Shown: positions 26,986 through 36,412, counted from the stretch's first letter. The stretch is DNA of 64,000 nucleotides from Pseudomonas sp. BCA17 (GCF_004519405.1 NZ_SGWI01000001.1:1116001-1180000); one strand, 5' to 3'. Numbers and translations: made by a program. Notes: generated by a model from the letters alone, not told the origin.

Positions 26986-28131
26986 TCAAGGCGGGCTGTT
27001 TTTCAGGCGGCCCGCCGTGTCGATACTGACGACTACCGACAACCCCGGCCGCAGCCGCTCGCTCTCGGCCTGATCAGGGTCAACCGTTATCCGCACCGGC
27101 ACGCGCTGAGCGATCTTCACGAAATTGCCGGTGGCATTGTCCGCCTGCAACAGGCTGAACTCCGAACCCGTCGCCGGGGAAATATGCTGCACCGTACCGT
27201 GAAACTTGCGGTGGTTCAGTGCGTCCACGGTGAAGGTCACCGGCTGGCCGACCTGCACGTGGTCCATCTGGGTTTCTTTCATATTGGCGATCACCCACAA
27301 CTGCGGGGGCACCAGGGCCATCAGCTGTGCGCCGGAATTGACATAGGCGCCAAGGCGCACGCCAATCTGCCCCAATTGGCCGTCACGCGGCGCGGTGATG
27401 CGAGTGTTGGACAGGTCGATACGTGCCAGCTCCACCGCCGCCTCGGCACTGGCCACGGCAGCTTCCAGGGAGCCGCGATTGACGATCACCGTTTGCAGAT
27501 CCTGCCGGGCAATTTCCAGGCTGGCCTTGGCCTGGGCCACCGCGGCGATCGTCTGCGCATTCGCCGCACGGGTCACGTCCAACTCGCGCTTGGAAACTGA
27601 GCCGTCGCTGATCAGCTCTTCATTGCGGCGCAGGTCAGCGATGCTCTTGCGTGACTGCGCCTCGCTGTCCGCCAACGCGGCCTGGCGCAGCTTGATGGTG
27701 GCTTCGGCGCTGTTGCGCTGCTGCACCACATTGACCAACGAGGCTTTCTGCACCGCCAATTGCGCCAGCGCCTGGTCGAGGCGCTGCTTGTAGATGCGGT
27801 CATCCAGGCGCACCAGCAGGTCGCCAGCCTTGACGTACTGGAAATCCTGCACCGGTACTTCAAACACATAACCGCTCAGTTGCGGCCCGATGATCGTCAC
27901 CTGGCCGCGAACCAATGCGTTCTCCGTGGTTTCCACGGCGCTGCTGAACGGTGGCAACTGCCAGGCATACAGCACGATCAGCACGCCGACGATGGCAATC
28001 GCGGCAAAGCCCAGGGATGAGATGATGCGCACCCGCAGCGAGCGCGGCTCGGTGATGGTTGAGCCCGGCGGGGTACTGCCTTCCGGGGTTGAGGCGATGG
28101 CGTTGGTGGTGGTTGTGGTTGATTCGGTCAT
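26986..28131 (-). CDS. HlyD/EmrA-type membrane fusion protein
   Basis: One N-terminal membrane anchor (residues about 34-57, RIISSLGFAAIAIVGVLIVLY) is followed by a lipoyl half-motif (VRGQVTIIGPQLSGYVFEV), a long coiled-coil hairpin (about 110-225) and the closing lipoyl half with ITAPRDGQLGQIGVRLGAYV. The start at 28131 overlaps the stop of the MFS gene as ATGA, which settles it over the upstream ATG at 28191. With the MFS protein it forms an EmrAB-like pump. An outer-membrane partner gene is absent here. A GC hairpin (26990-27016) lies in its last codons. Confidence 0.87.
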   Translation of the reverse strand: MTESTTTTTNAIASTPEGSTPPGSTITEPRSLRVRIISSLGFAAIAIVGVLIVLYAWQLPPFSSAVETTENALVRGQVTIIGPQLSGYVFEVPVQDFQYVKAGDLLVRLDDRIYKQRLDQALAQLAVQKASLVNVVQQRNSAEATIKLRQAALADSEAQSRKSIADLRRNEELISDGSVSKRELDVTRAANAQTIAAVAQAKASLEIARQDLQTVIVNRGSLEAAVASAEAAVELARIDLSNTRITAPRDGQLGQIGVRLGAYVNSGAQLMALVPPQLWVIANMKETQMDHVQVGQPVTFTVDALNHRKFHGTVQHISPATGSEFSLLQADNATGNFVKIAQRVPVRITVDPDQAESERLRPGLSVVVSIDTAGRLKNSPP

Positions 28132-29774
28132 GAAGAAACGCCGCTGGGTTGAACGGGAGGGGCTGCTGCTCGGGTAGTGCTCATCAGCCACAGGCTGCGG
28201 ATAAAGATCCAGAGCATAGTCAGTATTGCGATGATCGCGATCAGCATGAAGACATCGTTGTAAGCCATTACGTTTGCCTCCCGGGTCGCTGCCGTGGCAA
28301 GGCTGCGGATACCCATGAGGTTACGCAGTTCCGGGTCGGCGACGATACCGCCATAGGCCGAACCGCCGCTCTGCACGCGCGCGGCCACACGCGGGTCGAG
28401 CAAGGTCAGGTGCTCGACGAGCATGCTCGAATGATACTTCTCGCGCACGATCTGGAAGGTGCCGAGCAAGGCCGCGCCGATCAGGCCGCCGAGGTTCTGG
28501 CAAATGCCGAACATCACCGAAAAACTCACCAGGTTGCGCGGGTTGGTCAGCACGTTCTTCGTGCCCAGCACCATGGTCGGTCCCAGGAAGAAAGTGCCGC
28601 CAAAGCCCAGCAGGAACTGGCTGATATACAGATTCTGCGGTCGGGTCAGGTTGCTGGAGAAACTGTCCATCACCGAGCCCACGGCCATCAGCGCCAGAGA
28701 AATCACCAATGGCATCAGCAGGTGCGCAGGGTTGATGGTCAATGCGCTGACCACCAGCCCGGCAATCGCCCCGGCCAGCATGACCACATACAGCGTGTGC
28801 ATCTGCTGGTAGCTCATGTTCAGCATCTGCATGAACCCCACCGCACCGGTGGACTGTTCCGACAGCACCATGCGAATCAGGATCACCGCCAGCGCCAGGC
28901 GAATCATGGTGCCACTGCCGAGCCAGCGGGTCATCAGCATTGGGTTGGCGCGGTTATGCTCGATGGCCAGCCCGGCCATGATCAGCACCAGGGAACAGGC
29001 CGAGGCGATGCCGATCCAGGGTGCTTCCAGCCACCAGTCGATACGGCCCAGGGACAGCACCGCGCACAGCAACGCCACGCCGGTTGCGAGGATGGCGAAG
29101 GTGAGGAAATCGAGCTTTTCGAAGGTTTTGAAGCGGTCGCCGGGTGGCAGCTTGAGCAGGAACACGCAACCCAGGCAGATCAGCGCCATGCCCAGCTCAA
29201 ACAGGTAGAGGCCACGCCACTCGGCAATCTGCAGCAAGTCTTCGGAGAACAATCGCGCCAGGGGCAAGGCCAACTGCGCGGTGCCCAACCCCAGCACCAG
29301 GGCTTTGAGGCGCCACTTGGCCGGGAACGCCTGGATCATGTAGTACAAACCCAGGGAACTCAGCGCCGCCCCCACCATGCCATGGGCCGCCCGAACCGCA
29401 ATCGCCGAACTGAGGTCGTTGACGAACAAGTGGCCGAAGGTCACCAGCGCATACAGCACCAGGAACACCTCGGTAAACGCACGCAGGCCGAACTGCTGGC
29501 GGAACTTCACCAGCAGCAGGTTCATGCACACATTGGTCATCACATAGGCGGCGGGCAGCCAGGCCATTTCGGCGGTGGTCGCACCCAATGCGCCTTGCAG
29601 GTATTGCAGGTTGGCGATGACCAGGGCATTGCCCAGGCCACCGGTGATCGCCACCAGCACGCCCACCAGCGCGAACAGCCAGCGCTTGCGTGTGGGGTGC
29701 AGCGGTGTAGACGGCGAGCCGGGCAGGCTCGGACGCTCGTGAGGCTCCCAGGTGTGGGGAGTGTATTTGTCCAT
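28128..29774 (-). CDS. MFS transporter of the EmrB/DHA2 type, 14 helices
   Basis: The 548-aa protein has a cytoplasmic N-terminus and 14 predicted membrane helices, as in the DHA2 drug:proton antiporters. Helix 1 is WLFALVGVLVAITGGLGNALVIA, and the motif-A region is replaced by LLVKFRQQFGLRAFTEVFLVLY. Substrate unknown; EmrB relatives export hydrophobic acids and uncouplers. It is the first gene of the two-gene operon with the HlyD partner. Confidence 0.85.
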   Translation of the reverse strand: MDKYTPHTWEPHERPSLPGSPSTPLHPTRKRWLFALVGVLVAITGGLGNALVIANLQYLQGALGATTAEMAWLPAAYVMTNVCMNLLLVKFRQQFGLRAFTEVFLVLYALVTFGHLFVNDLSSAIAVRAAHGMVGAALSSLGLYYMIQAFPAKWRLKALVLGLGTAQLALPLARLFSEDLLQIAEWRGLYLFELGMALICLGCVFLLKLPPGDRFKTFEKLDFLTFAILATGVALLCAVLSLGRIDWWLEAPWIGIASACSLVLIMAGLAIEHNRANPMLMTRWLGSGTMIRLALAVILIRMVLSEQSTGAVGFMQMLNMSYQQMHTLYVVMLAGAIAGLVVSALTINPAHLLMPLVISLALMAVGSVMDSFSSNLTRPQNLYISQFLLGFGGTFFLGPTMVLGTKNVLTNPRNLVSFSVMFGICQNLGGLIGAALLGTFQIVREKYHSSMLVEHLTLLDPRVAARVQSGGSAYGGIVADPELRNLMGIRSLATAATREANVMAYNDVFMLIAIIAILTMLWIFIRSLWLMSTTRAAAPPVQPSGVSS

Positions 29775-29884
29775 TCGATGACCTAGATGAGCCGACGGGT
29801 TAGGTCGGTAAAACCATGACCCAGGGATAGTAAACCTGAGAGCCGCTCATCTTGCCATCTTGGGGTGGGATTGAAGCCCGTATT

Positions 29885-29986
29885 CTGTAGGAGCGAGCTT
29901 GCTCGCGAAAAACGTCAATGATAACGCGTGCTTCCTGAATGAACGCGGCGCCTATGGCTTTTTCGCGAGCAAGCTCGCTCCTACAG
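29885..29986. repeat. REPIN, GAGCGAGCTTGCTCGC family, reverse orientation
   Basis: TGTAGGAGCGAGCTTGCTCGC and its complement flank a spacer of about 54 bases. Read on the minus strand, the spacer closely matches those of the REPINs at 5805-5904 and 46936-47036 (GGCGCCGCGTTCATTCAGG, CACGCGTTATC, TTGACG). It fills most of the 246-base gap between the MFS and DASS genes. Confidence 0.88.
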
Positions 29987-30020
29987 TGGTTGTTCAGATG
30001 TTTCTGGAGCGCATTTGCGA

Positions 30021-31499
30021 TCAGATCCAGCCCAGCCAGCTCCAGTAAGTGGCGGCAAATACCAGCATCAACAGATAACCCACCAATGTCACCAGGATGC
30101 CCACCTTGGCAAATTGGCGCGCCGTAAATGTCCCCGTCCCCAGACACACCATGTTCTGCGGCGCATTGATCGGCAAAATAAACCCGTAACTCATCACAAA
30201 CCCCAGCAACATCGCCATCCCCAGGCGACTGAATTCTCCCGGCAGGGTCTGCAACACGGCAATCAGGATCGGCAGCAACGCCGAGGTCAATGCCGTCGCG
30301 CTGGCGAACCCCAGGTGAATCAGGATCAGGAACGCTCCCAGAATCGCGAAGACCCCCAACGGCCCCACTTGATCCAACCCGGTGTGCGCCACCACCTGCG
30401 AACCCAGCCATTGCCCGGCCTGGGTCGTCAGCAGCGCCGTGCCCAGGCTGATACCCACACCGAACACAATCACCGTGCCCCACGGAATACGCGATTGCAC
30501 ATCCTTCCAGGTCATCACGCCCAGGCCCGGCAGCAGCAGGAACACCAGCCCGGCGTAGGTGGTGGAGGTGGTATCGAAACTGTGCAGGCGCCCTTCAGTG
30601 GCCCACGCCAGCAGCAACAACACCGAAACGGCCAGCAGGCGTTTCTGCGGGCCGGTCATGGGGCCGATCTCCACCAGCGATTGCGCCACCGCTTCTTTAC
30701 CACCGGGGATGCTGTCGGTTTCCGGCGGCAGCAACTTGAGCACCAGGAACAACAGCACGGCCGACATAATCAGCGCCCACGGCGCGCCGGCGATCAGCCA
30801 GTCGATCCACGACACGCGCTGACCGAGCATCTTGTCCATGAAGCCGACGGTCAGCAGGTTCTGCGCTGCCGCGGTCTGGATCCCGACGTTCCAGATGCTG
30901 GTGCCCTGGGCCACCACGATCATGATGCCGGCGGCGATGTTCGAGCGCTTGTCGACGCCAAAAGCGGCGATCACCCCCATCATGATCGGCACCACACAGG
31001 CACTGCGCGCCGTGGCGCTGGGCACGACCAGGCTGAGCAGGAGGGTGACGGCAATCGCGCCCAGCAGGATGCGCCGGGTGCTGGTGCCGACGCGGCTCAG
31101 GGTCACCAACGCGATGCGCCGGTCCAGGCCGGTGTGGGTCATCGCTGCCGCAATAAACAGGGCCCCCGCCACCAGCGCCAGCGCAGGATTGGAGAAGCCC
31201 GTCAGCGCCATACTGATGGCTGGGCTGGAGCCGATCAGGTGCGTCGGGTCTTGCAGCGATGGTGCGGTACCAAGCAAAAACGCCATGAGCGAGGTGATCA
31301 TGATCGCACTGGCTTCATAAGACACCGCTTCGCTGATCCACACCACCACGGCAAATGCGAGGATCGCCAGCATGCGCTGCCCCGCCACTGGCAGGTCGGC
31401 CGGCAGCGGCAACAGCAGCACGCCGACCATCACCAGTACGGCGACCACCAGGCCCAGGGGTAATTTGAAGGATGCAGCGGTTGTGGCAGGGGCGTTCAT
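30021..31499 (-). CDS. DASS-family (SLC13) anion:sodium symporter
   Basis: The 492-aa protein has about 12 to 14 hydrophobic helices and two re-entrant regions with Ser-Asn-Thr-like motifs (VVPSATARSACVVPIMMGV and ILPINAPQNMVCLGTG, both the family signature regions). Substrates of this family are C4-dicarboxylates, tricarboxylates, tartrate or sulfate; which applies is not readable. It is the last gene of the minus-strand quinoprotein arm. The ribosome site before its ATG (CTGGAG) is buried in a hairpin, see 31506-31532. Confidence 0.83.
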   Translation of the reverse strand: MNAPATTAASFKLPLGLVVAVLVMVGVLLLPLPADLPVAGQRMLAILAFAVVVWISEAVSYEASAIMITSLMAFLLGTAPSLQDPTHLIGSSPAISMALTGFSNPALALVAGALFIAAAMTHTGLDRRIALVTLSRVGTSTRRILLGAIAVTLLLSLVVPSATARSACVVPIMMGVIAAFGVDKRSNIAAGIMIVVAQGTSIWNVGIQTAAAQNLLTVGFMDKMLGQRVSWIDWLIAGAPWALIMSAVLLFLVLKLLPPETDSIPGGKEAVAQSLVEIGPMTGPQKRLLAVSVLLLLAWATEGRLHSFDTTSTTYAGLVFLLLPGLGVMTWKDVQSRIPWGTVIVFGVGISLGTALLTTQAGQWLGSQVVAHTGLDQVGPLGVFAILGAFLILIHLGFASATALTSALLPILIAVLQTLPGEFSRLGMAMLLGFVMSYGFILPINAPQNMVCLGTGTFTARQFAKVGILVTLVGYLLMLVFAATYWSWLGWI

Positions 31500-31505
31500 G
31501 GGGGA

Positions 31506-31532
31506 CTCCAGGCCTCTAAATCAGGCCTGGAG
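31506..31532 (-). promoter_or_regulatory. hairpin that covers the ribosome site of the DASS gene
   Basis: CTCCAGGCC and GGCCTGGAG pair over nine bases with a nine-base loop. On the coding (minus) strand the 3' arm ends in GGAG, seven bases before the ATG at 31499. Folding would mask the ribosome binding site. It could also act as a weak terminator after the sensor kinase gene that stops at 31577. Confidence 0.5.
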
Positions 31533-31576
31533 CATGAGGCAAAGCGCCGCGTGGCGTGTTGACAGGTATCAACGCT

Positions 31577-32947
31577 CTAAGCCAACAACTGGCTCAACAC
31601 CGCACGCAACTTGCCCGGCTTGACCGGTTTATTCAGCAACGGTGCGTCCAGCCGACGCAACGCGCGGCGGCATTGGTCGGTGCGGTCGGCGGTAATGATC
31701 ACCGCCGCAATCTTCTGCCCGAAATGCTCGCGCAGGTGCTTGACCACCTCACACCCGAGACCCCCATGGTCCAGGTGGTAGTCCGCCAGGATCAACTCCG
31801 GCGCCCTGCCCTGTAACGCCAGCAAAGCGCCCGCCTGGTCGGTGGCGGTGAGCACTTCGCAGCCCCACTGCCCGAGTAACGCCTGCATGCTGTCGAGGAT
31901 GCTCACTTCGTTGTCGATCACCAGTAGACGCCGACCCGGCAGCGGGTTGCCGGTGCTCGGTTGTACCGACAGTTGGCTGATCGCCGGCGGCATCTCTGCG
32001 CCCAGGGGGACTTCGATGCTGAACATCGAACCGCGCCCCGGCCAGGACCGTACCGCCACCGGGTGGCCGAGGATTTCGGCGATACGCTCGACAATCGCCA
32101 ACCCCAGCCCGACACCCTTGCGGTCCGCCGCACGGCCGACGTCGAGTTGGTTGAACTCGAGGAAGATCGCCTCCAGCCGGTCCGCCGCAATCCCACGCCC
32201 GGTGTCCCATACCTCGATGCACAGGCGGTCACCCCGGCGCCGTGCGCCGAGCAGAATGCACCCCTCATCGGTGTAGCGGCAGGCATTGCTCAGGAAGTTA
32301 CGCAGGATGCGCGTCATCAGGCGCAAGTCGGTACGGATCGCATAACGGCCGGTGTGCACCCGCAGGTTCAGCCCCGTCGCCTCGGCCACCGACTGAAACT
32401 CCGAAACCAGCGGCGCGAACAGTTCATCGAGCCGATACACGGCCAGGTCCGGCTTGACCGCCGCCTGGTCCAGTCGCGAGATATCCAGCAAGTCCGTGAG
32501 CAAATCCTCGGCGCCTTCCAGCGCCTGGTGCGCACGCTCCACCAGGACATGCTCGACGCTGGGCAATTGCCGTTCGCGCAACGTAGCGATCAACAGACGT
32601 GCGGCGTTCAGTGGTTGCAGCAAGTCATGGCTGGCGGCGGCGAGGTATTTGTCCTTGCTGCGGTTGGCGGCTTCGGCAGCGTCGCGAGCGTCGCGCAGGT
32701 CCTGTTCGATGCGCTCGCGTTGGGCGATCTGTTGTTGCAGGTTGAGGTTGGCTTCCAGCAGCTCATCGGTACGCGCGGCGACCCGTTGCTCCAGCTCGTC
32801 GTTGAGACGGATATAGCGTTTGCGCTCGGCCTCCAGTTCATCCAGCCGTGCGGTGAGCTCCGGGTAATGGCTTTTACGCGCCGACTGGTCGCCAAGGCCC
32901 AGCAACCCGGCGAGGGCACGCTGCTGGTCGTCAGAGAGCTTCGCCAT
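31577..32947 (-). CDS. ercS: hybrid sensor histidine kinase of the ErcS type
   Basis: The start is set at 32947 (MAKLSDDQQR), giving 456 aa. There is no membrane segment, so it is a cytoplasmic kinase. A coiled coil (about 35-100) leads to the HisKA box with His107 (AAASHDLLQPLNAARLL), the HATPase boxes (NFLSNACRYT, DTGRGIA, GVGLGLAIVERIA) and a C-terminal receiver with phospho-Asp in ELILADYHLD. The HDLLQPLNAAR motif is shared with the kinase at 47031-48983. It overlaps ercA by 17 bases; ercA-ercS pairs take part in ethanol-oxidation control in P. aeruginosa. Confidence 0.75.
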   Translation of the reverse strand: MAKLSDDQQRALAGLLGLGDQSARKSHYPELTARLDELEAERKRYIRLNDELEQRVAARTDELLEANLNLQQQIAQRERIEQDLRDARDAAEAANRSKDKYLAAASHDLLQPLNAARLLIATLRERQLPSVEHVLVERAHQALEGAEDLLTDLLDISRLDQAAVKPDLAVYRLDELFAPLVSEFQSVAEATGLNLRVHTGRYAIRTDLRLMTRILRNFLSNACRYTDEGCILLGARRRGDRLCIEVWDTGRGIAADRLEAIFLEFNQLDVGRAADRKGVGLGLAIVERIAEILGHPVAVRSWPGRGSMFSIEVPLGAEMPPAISQLSVQPSTGNPLPGRRLLVIDNEVSILDSMQALLGQWGCEVLTATDQAGALLALQGRAPELILADYHLDHGGLGCEVVKHLREHFGQKIAAVIITADRTDQCRRALRRLDAPLLNKPVKPGKLRAVLSQLLA

Positions 32948-34094
32948 AGACGACCTCGACATCGCGCTGGCTCGACTCCCGTGGGTTGGTGAGGATGCAC
33001 GGGTCGTGCATCGCATGTTGTGACAGGAACGGAATGTCTGCCACTCGCACCCCATGCAGGCCCAGGGTTTCGTGGAAGCCAATCGCGTGTTTCAACGCAA
33101 TCAGATGGTCCACCAGCCGCCCGCAGATCTGCCGGTGGTTGAGGCCCCGGCAGTCGATGCCGAACGTCTCGGCGATCACCTGGAAACGCTCCGGCGCCGA
33201 GTTGTAGTTGAACGCCACCACATGCTCCACCAGCACCGCGTTACACAGGCCATGGGGCAGGTCGAGAAAGCCGCCCAGGCTGTGGGACATGGCATGTACT
33301 GCGCCGAGGATCGCATTGGAGAACGCCAGCCCGGCCTGCATGCTACCGAGCATGATTTTCTCGCGCAGGGCGATGTCGCCGGGGTTGGCGATCATCTGCA
33401 CCAGGTTGCCGTTGATCAGGCGCATCGCCTCCAGCGCGTGGGGGTCGGTGAGCGGGCCGTGGCCGGTGGAAACGAACGCTTCGATGGCGTGCACCAACGC
33501 GTCGATACCGGTACAGGCCGACAGGAACGGGTCCATGCTGGCGGTGGTTTCCGGGTCGATCAGCGATACGTCCGGCACCACGGCCTTGCTGACGATGGAG
33601 AATTTCATGCGTTCCTGCTGATTGGAGATGATCACGAACTGCGAGACATCCGCCGAGGTGCCGGCGGTGGTCGGAATCAGGATCAGCGGCGGGCTGGGTA
33701 CGCGAATCGTGTCCACGCCCTCGAAATCGAGGATGCTGCGGCCGTGGGCGACCACGATGCCGATGGCCTTGCCGCAGTCCATCGGGCTGCCGCCGCCGAT
33801 GGCGACAATCACGTCACAGTGGTGTTCGCGGTACACCTCGGCGCCGAGCATCACTTCTTCGACGCGGGGGTTGGGCGAGACGGCGCTGTATAGGCAGTAG
33901 TCGATGCCAAGGGCTTGCAGGCTGGCTTCGACATCCGCCACCCAACCGGCGGCGATGACACCGGGGTCGCTGACCACCAGCACCTTGCGTGCGCTGAAGG
34001 TCTTGGCGTAGTTACCGACGTTGTGCCGGCAGCCGGCACCAAAGATGATTTCAGGAGAGACGAATTTACGCAGCTGGCTCAGGGTCTGGCTCAT
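32931..34094 (-). CDS. ercA: iron-containing alcohol dehydrogenase ErcA
   Basis: A type III (Fe-dependent) alcohol dehydrogenase of 387 aa. The NAD-binding region reads IVAIGGGSPMDCGKAIG. Metal ligands lie in the pattern SACTGIDALVHAIEAF (Asp/His) and GAVHAMSHSLGGFLDLPHGLCNA (His residues). I place the start at 34094 (MSQTLSQLRKF) with AGG upstream. In P. aeruginosa ErcA is needed for normal induction of the quinoprotein ethanol system and may make or remove a signal compound. It lies between pqqA and the ErcS kinase. Confidence 0.82.
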   Translation of the reverse strand: MSQTLSQLRKFVSPEIIFGAGCRHNVGNYAKTFSARKVLVVSDPGVIAAGWVADVEASLQALGIDYCLYSAVSPNPRVEEVMLGAEVYREHHCDVIVAIGGGSPMDCGKAIGIVVAHGRSILDFEGVDTIRVPSPPLILIPTTAGTSADVSQFVIISNQQERMKFSIVSKAVVPDVSLIDPETTASMDPFLSACTGIDALVHAIEAFVSTGHGPLTDPHALEAMRLINGNLVQMIANPGDIALREKIMLGSMQAGLAFSNAILGAVHAMSHSLGGFLDLPHGLCNAVLVEHVVAFNYNSAPERFQVIAETFGIDCRGLNHRQICGRLVDHLIALKHAIGFHETLGLHGVRVADIPFLSQHAMHDPCILTNPRESSQRDVEVVYGEAL

Positions 34095-34219
34095 TGGTAA
34101 GCCTGTTTTTATTATTTTGGAAGATGCGCTCCACACTAACCCATCCGGCTGCGATTGCAATCAGACCAAAGGGGCATCCTCCACACAGCACCGGCCAGCA
34201 CAAGGCTGGCCGGGGTGAA

Positions 34220-34291
34220 TCAACGGCTGGCGAAGTACATGGTCACTTCGAAGCCGATACGCAGGTCGGTAAACGCGGGTTTAGTCCACAT
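34220..34291 (-). CDS. pqqA: PQQ precursor peptide PqqA, orphan copy
   Basis: A 23-codon gene on the minus strand encodes [18 protein letters not shown] followed by YFASR. It keeps the two residues that become the cofactor: Glu15 and Tyr19, in the conserved E-V-T-M-Y motif. GAGGAC lies eight bases ahead of the ATG at 34291; another in-frame ATG six bases upstream is too near that site. No pqqB-F genes are present in the window, so this is a separate source of precursor beside the main cluster, placed within the alcohol-dehydrogenase region and expressed with it. Confidence 0.9.
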   Translation of the reverse strand: MWTKPAFTDLRIGFEVTMYFASR

Positions 34292-34433
34292 GGGCATGTC
34301 CTCTTGTTGTGCCGGAAGATCCCGGTCAGGTCATTAATGCATGGGGGGGTTGGGAGGCGAATGCTACTTTCGACGTAGCGGCCGCCGTGCATTAGTCGCG
34401 GATGCAGGGACGGCCAATCCGCCATGCCTTTTT

Positions 34434-34461
34434 TGTAGGAGCGAGCTTGCTTGCTCCTACA
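34434..34461. repeat. single compact REP hairpin
   Basis: TGTAGGAGC and GCTCCTACA enclose GAGCTTGCTT. It looks like a GAGCGAGCTTGCTCGC REPIN that has lost its spacer, leaving one 28-base hairpin upstream of pqqA. Confidence 0.75.
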
Positions 34462-34771
34462 GACGGCCTGCTAAACGAGGGTGGCAGCTGTACGCGGGTT
34501 AGCAGACCGGTCAATAGGAAAACCAGCGCACCCGAAGGTGCCCCACGCACAGCCACCATAAAAGAAGCAGTGAACCGTGTACCTATTGAGTCAGGCTGCT
34601 AAATCCGATCACTGATTTGTCAGTGACGGACCGCAGACTAGCCACCGATTCCAGCAGGCACAAGGCGGCAGGGATTGTCTAGGAAACGTCCTGCAATTTA
34701 AAGGGATGCGCCTTGCTGGCCCTTTACAAAGCATGACCAAATGCCACCAGCCCTGCCAATCAAACATCGGC

Positions 34772-34819
34772 ATGCGGTCCATGTGGGACGGGGTTTGCGC
34801 CCTCCCACATGGACCGCAT
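34772..34819. terminator. 17-bp perfect hairpin after the aldehyde dehydrogenase gene
   Basis: ATGCGGTCCATGTGGGA and TCCCACATGGACCGCAT pair perfectly around a 14-base loop (CGGGGTTTGCGCCC). It begins 15 bases after the stop of exaC in transcription direction. The arms contain a REP-like CATGTGGGA. It lacks a T-run but is by far the strongest hairpin of this gap and may end or stabilise the exaC message. Confidence 0.55.
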
Positions 34820-34833
34820 TGCCAGTTTTAGGC

Positions 34834-36354
34834 TTAGAAGAAACCCAGCGGATTGATGTCGTAGCTCACCAACAGGTTCTTGGTCTGCTGGTAGTGATCG
34901 AGCATCATCTTGTGGTTCTCACGGCCCACACCCGACTTCTTGTACCCGCCGAACGCCGCATGTGCCGGGTACAGGTGATAACAGTTGGTCCACACCCGCC
35001 CGGCCTTGATCGCGCGGCCCATGCGGTAAGCGCGGTTGATGTCGCGGGTCCATAGGCCGGCGCCCAGGCCGAACTCGCTGTCGTTGGCGATCGCCAGCGC
35101 TTCGGCCTCGTCCTTGAAGGTGGTCACGCCCACCACGGGGCCGAAGATTTCCTCCTGGAACACGCGCATCTTGTTATGCCCCTTGAGCAAGGTCGGCTGG
35201 ATGTAATAGCCGCTGGACAGGTCGCCCTCCAAACGCTCCGCCGCGCCGCCGGTGAGGAGCACGGCGCCTTCTTGCTGGGCGATTTCCAGGTAGGACAGGA
35301 TCTTGTCGTATTGCTGCTGCGACGCCTGGGCGCCGACCATGGTCTCGGTATCCAGTGGGTTACCGCGCTTGATCCTGACGATTTTCTTCATCACCTCGGC
35401 CATGAACGGCTCGTAGATCGACTCCTGCACCAGCGCCCGCGACGGGCAGGTACACACCTCGCCCTGGTTGAAGAACGCCAGCACCAACCCTTCGGCGGCC
35501 TTTTCAATAAAGGCCGGTTCGGCGCTCATGATGTCTTCAAAGAAGATGTTCGGCGACTTGCCGCCCAGCTCGACGGTGGACGGGATGATGTTCTCGGCGG
35601 CGGCATGCATGATGTGCGCGCCCACCGGGGTGGAACCGGTGAACGCAATCTTGGCGATGCGCTTGCTGGTGGCCAGCGCCTCCCCGGCTTCGCGACCAAA
35701 GCCTTGCACGATGTTGAGCACGCCGGGCGGCAGCAGGTCGCCGATCAGCTCGGCAAACAGCATGATCGAAAGCGGCGTCTGCTCGGCGGGCTTGAGCACG
35801 ACGCAGTTACCGGCCGCCAACGCCGGGGCCAGTTTCCACGCGGCCATCAGCAGCGGGAAGTTCCACGGAATGATCTGCCCGACCACGCCCAGCGGCTCGT
35901 GGAAGTGATAGGCCGCGGTATGCTCGTTGATCTCGGCCGCGCCGCCTTCCTGGGCACGGATGCAACCGGCAAAGTAACGGAAGTGGTCGGCGGCCAGGGG
36001 CACGTCGGCGTTGAGGGTTTCGCGCACGGCCTTACCGTTGTCCCAGGTTTCGGCGACGGCCAGTACTTCCAGGTGCTGCTCGATACGCTCGGCAATTTTC
36101 AGCAGCACCAGGGAACGGTCCTGGGCCGAGGTTTTGCCCCAGGCATCGGCGGCGGCATGGGCGGCGTCCAATGCCTTGTCGACATCGGCGGCGCTGGAGC
36201 GCGGGAATTCGGCGATCACTTCACCGGTGACCGGCGAGGTGTTGGTGAAGTAGTCACCCTTGAGCGGCGCGACAAACTCGCCGCCGATGTAATTGCCGTA
36301 GCGCGGCTTGAACGTGACGATGGCGCCAGGGGTGCCAGGTTGTGCGTAGATCAT
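34834..36354 (-). CDS. exaC: NAD+-dependent aldehyde dehydrogenase (ExaC/PedI type)
   Basis: The 506-aa ALDH oxidises acetaldehyde and other aldehydes formed by the quinoprotein dehydrogenase. Conserved parts are the Asn in [23 protein letters not shown], the NAD loop FTGSTPVG, the general base Glu in [15 protein letters not shown], and the catalytic Cys in [11 protein letters not shown]. The ending [22 protein letters not shown] is typical for this clade. GAGG precedes the ATG. It follows the PQQ dehydrogenase in the same direction, 121 bases away. Confidence 0.92.
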   Translation of the reverse strand: MIYAQPGTPGAIVTFKPRYGNYIGGEFVAPLKGDYFTNTSPVTGEVIAEFPRSSAADVDKALDAAHAAADAWGKTSAQDRSLVLLKIAERIEQHLEVLAVAETWDNGKAVRETLNADVPLAADHFRYFAGCIRAQEGGAAEINEHTAAYHFHEPLGVVGQIIPWNFPLLMAAWKLAPALAAGNCVVLKPAEQTPLSIMLFAELIGDLLPPGVLNIVQGFGREAGEALATSKRIAKIAFTGSTPVGAHIMHAAAENIIPSTVELGGKSPNIFFEDIMSAEPAFIEKAAEGLVLAFFNQGEVCTCPSRALVQESIYEPFMAEVMKKIVRIKRGNPLDTETMVGAQASQQQYDKILSYLEIAQQEGAVLLTGGAAERLEGDLSSGYYIQPTLLKGHNKMRVFQEEIFGPVVGVTTFKDEAEALAIANDSEFGLGAGLWTRDINRAYRMGRAIKAGRVWTNCYHLYPAHAAFGGYKKSGVGRENHKMMLDHYQQTKNLLVSYDINPLGFF

Positions 36355-36412
36355 GGTGAGGCCTCTGTCGGGGTCCGGGCCTGTCGGTCAACAGGCGATG
36401 AGCCGATGGTAG

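Larger units (their letters stand above)
34292..34833. other. 542-base structured gap between pqqA and the aldehyde dehydrogenase
   Basis: No convincing protein gene is present. The stretch holds a compact REP hairpin (34434-34461), a region with nested complementary pieces (AGCAGACC near 34500 and GGCTGCT near 34594, with CAATAG and CTATTG inside), a small hairpin TCACTGA/TCAGTGA near 34609-34626, and a strong 17-bp hairpin (34772-34819). A non-coding RNA or a separate promoter for pqqA is possible but not shown. Confidence 0.45.

Noticed and set aside
29800..30483. 227-codon frame on the minus strand over the start of the DASS gene region
   Set aside because: It is an alternative frame inside the DASS gene and its REPIN; composition (Gly, Ala, Asp-rich without hydrophobic pattern) is that of a shadow frame.
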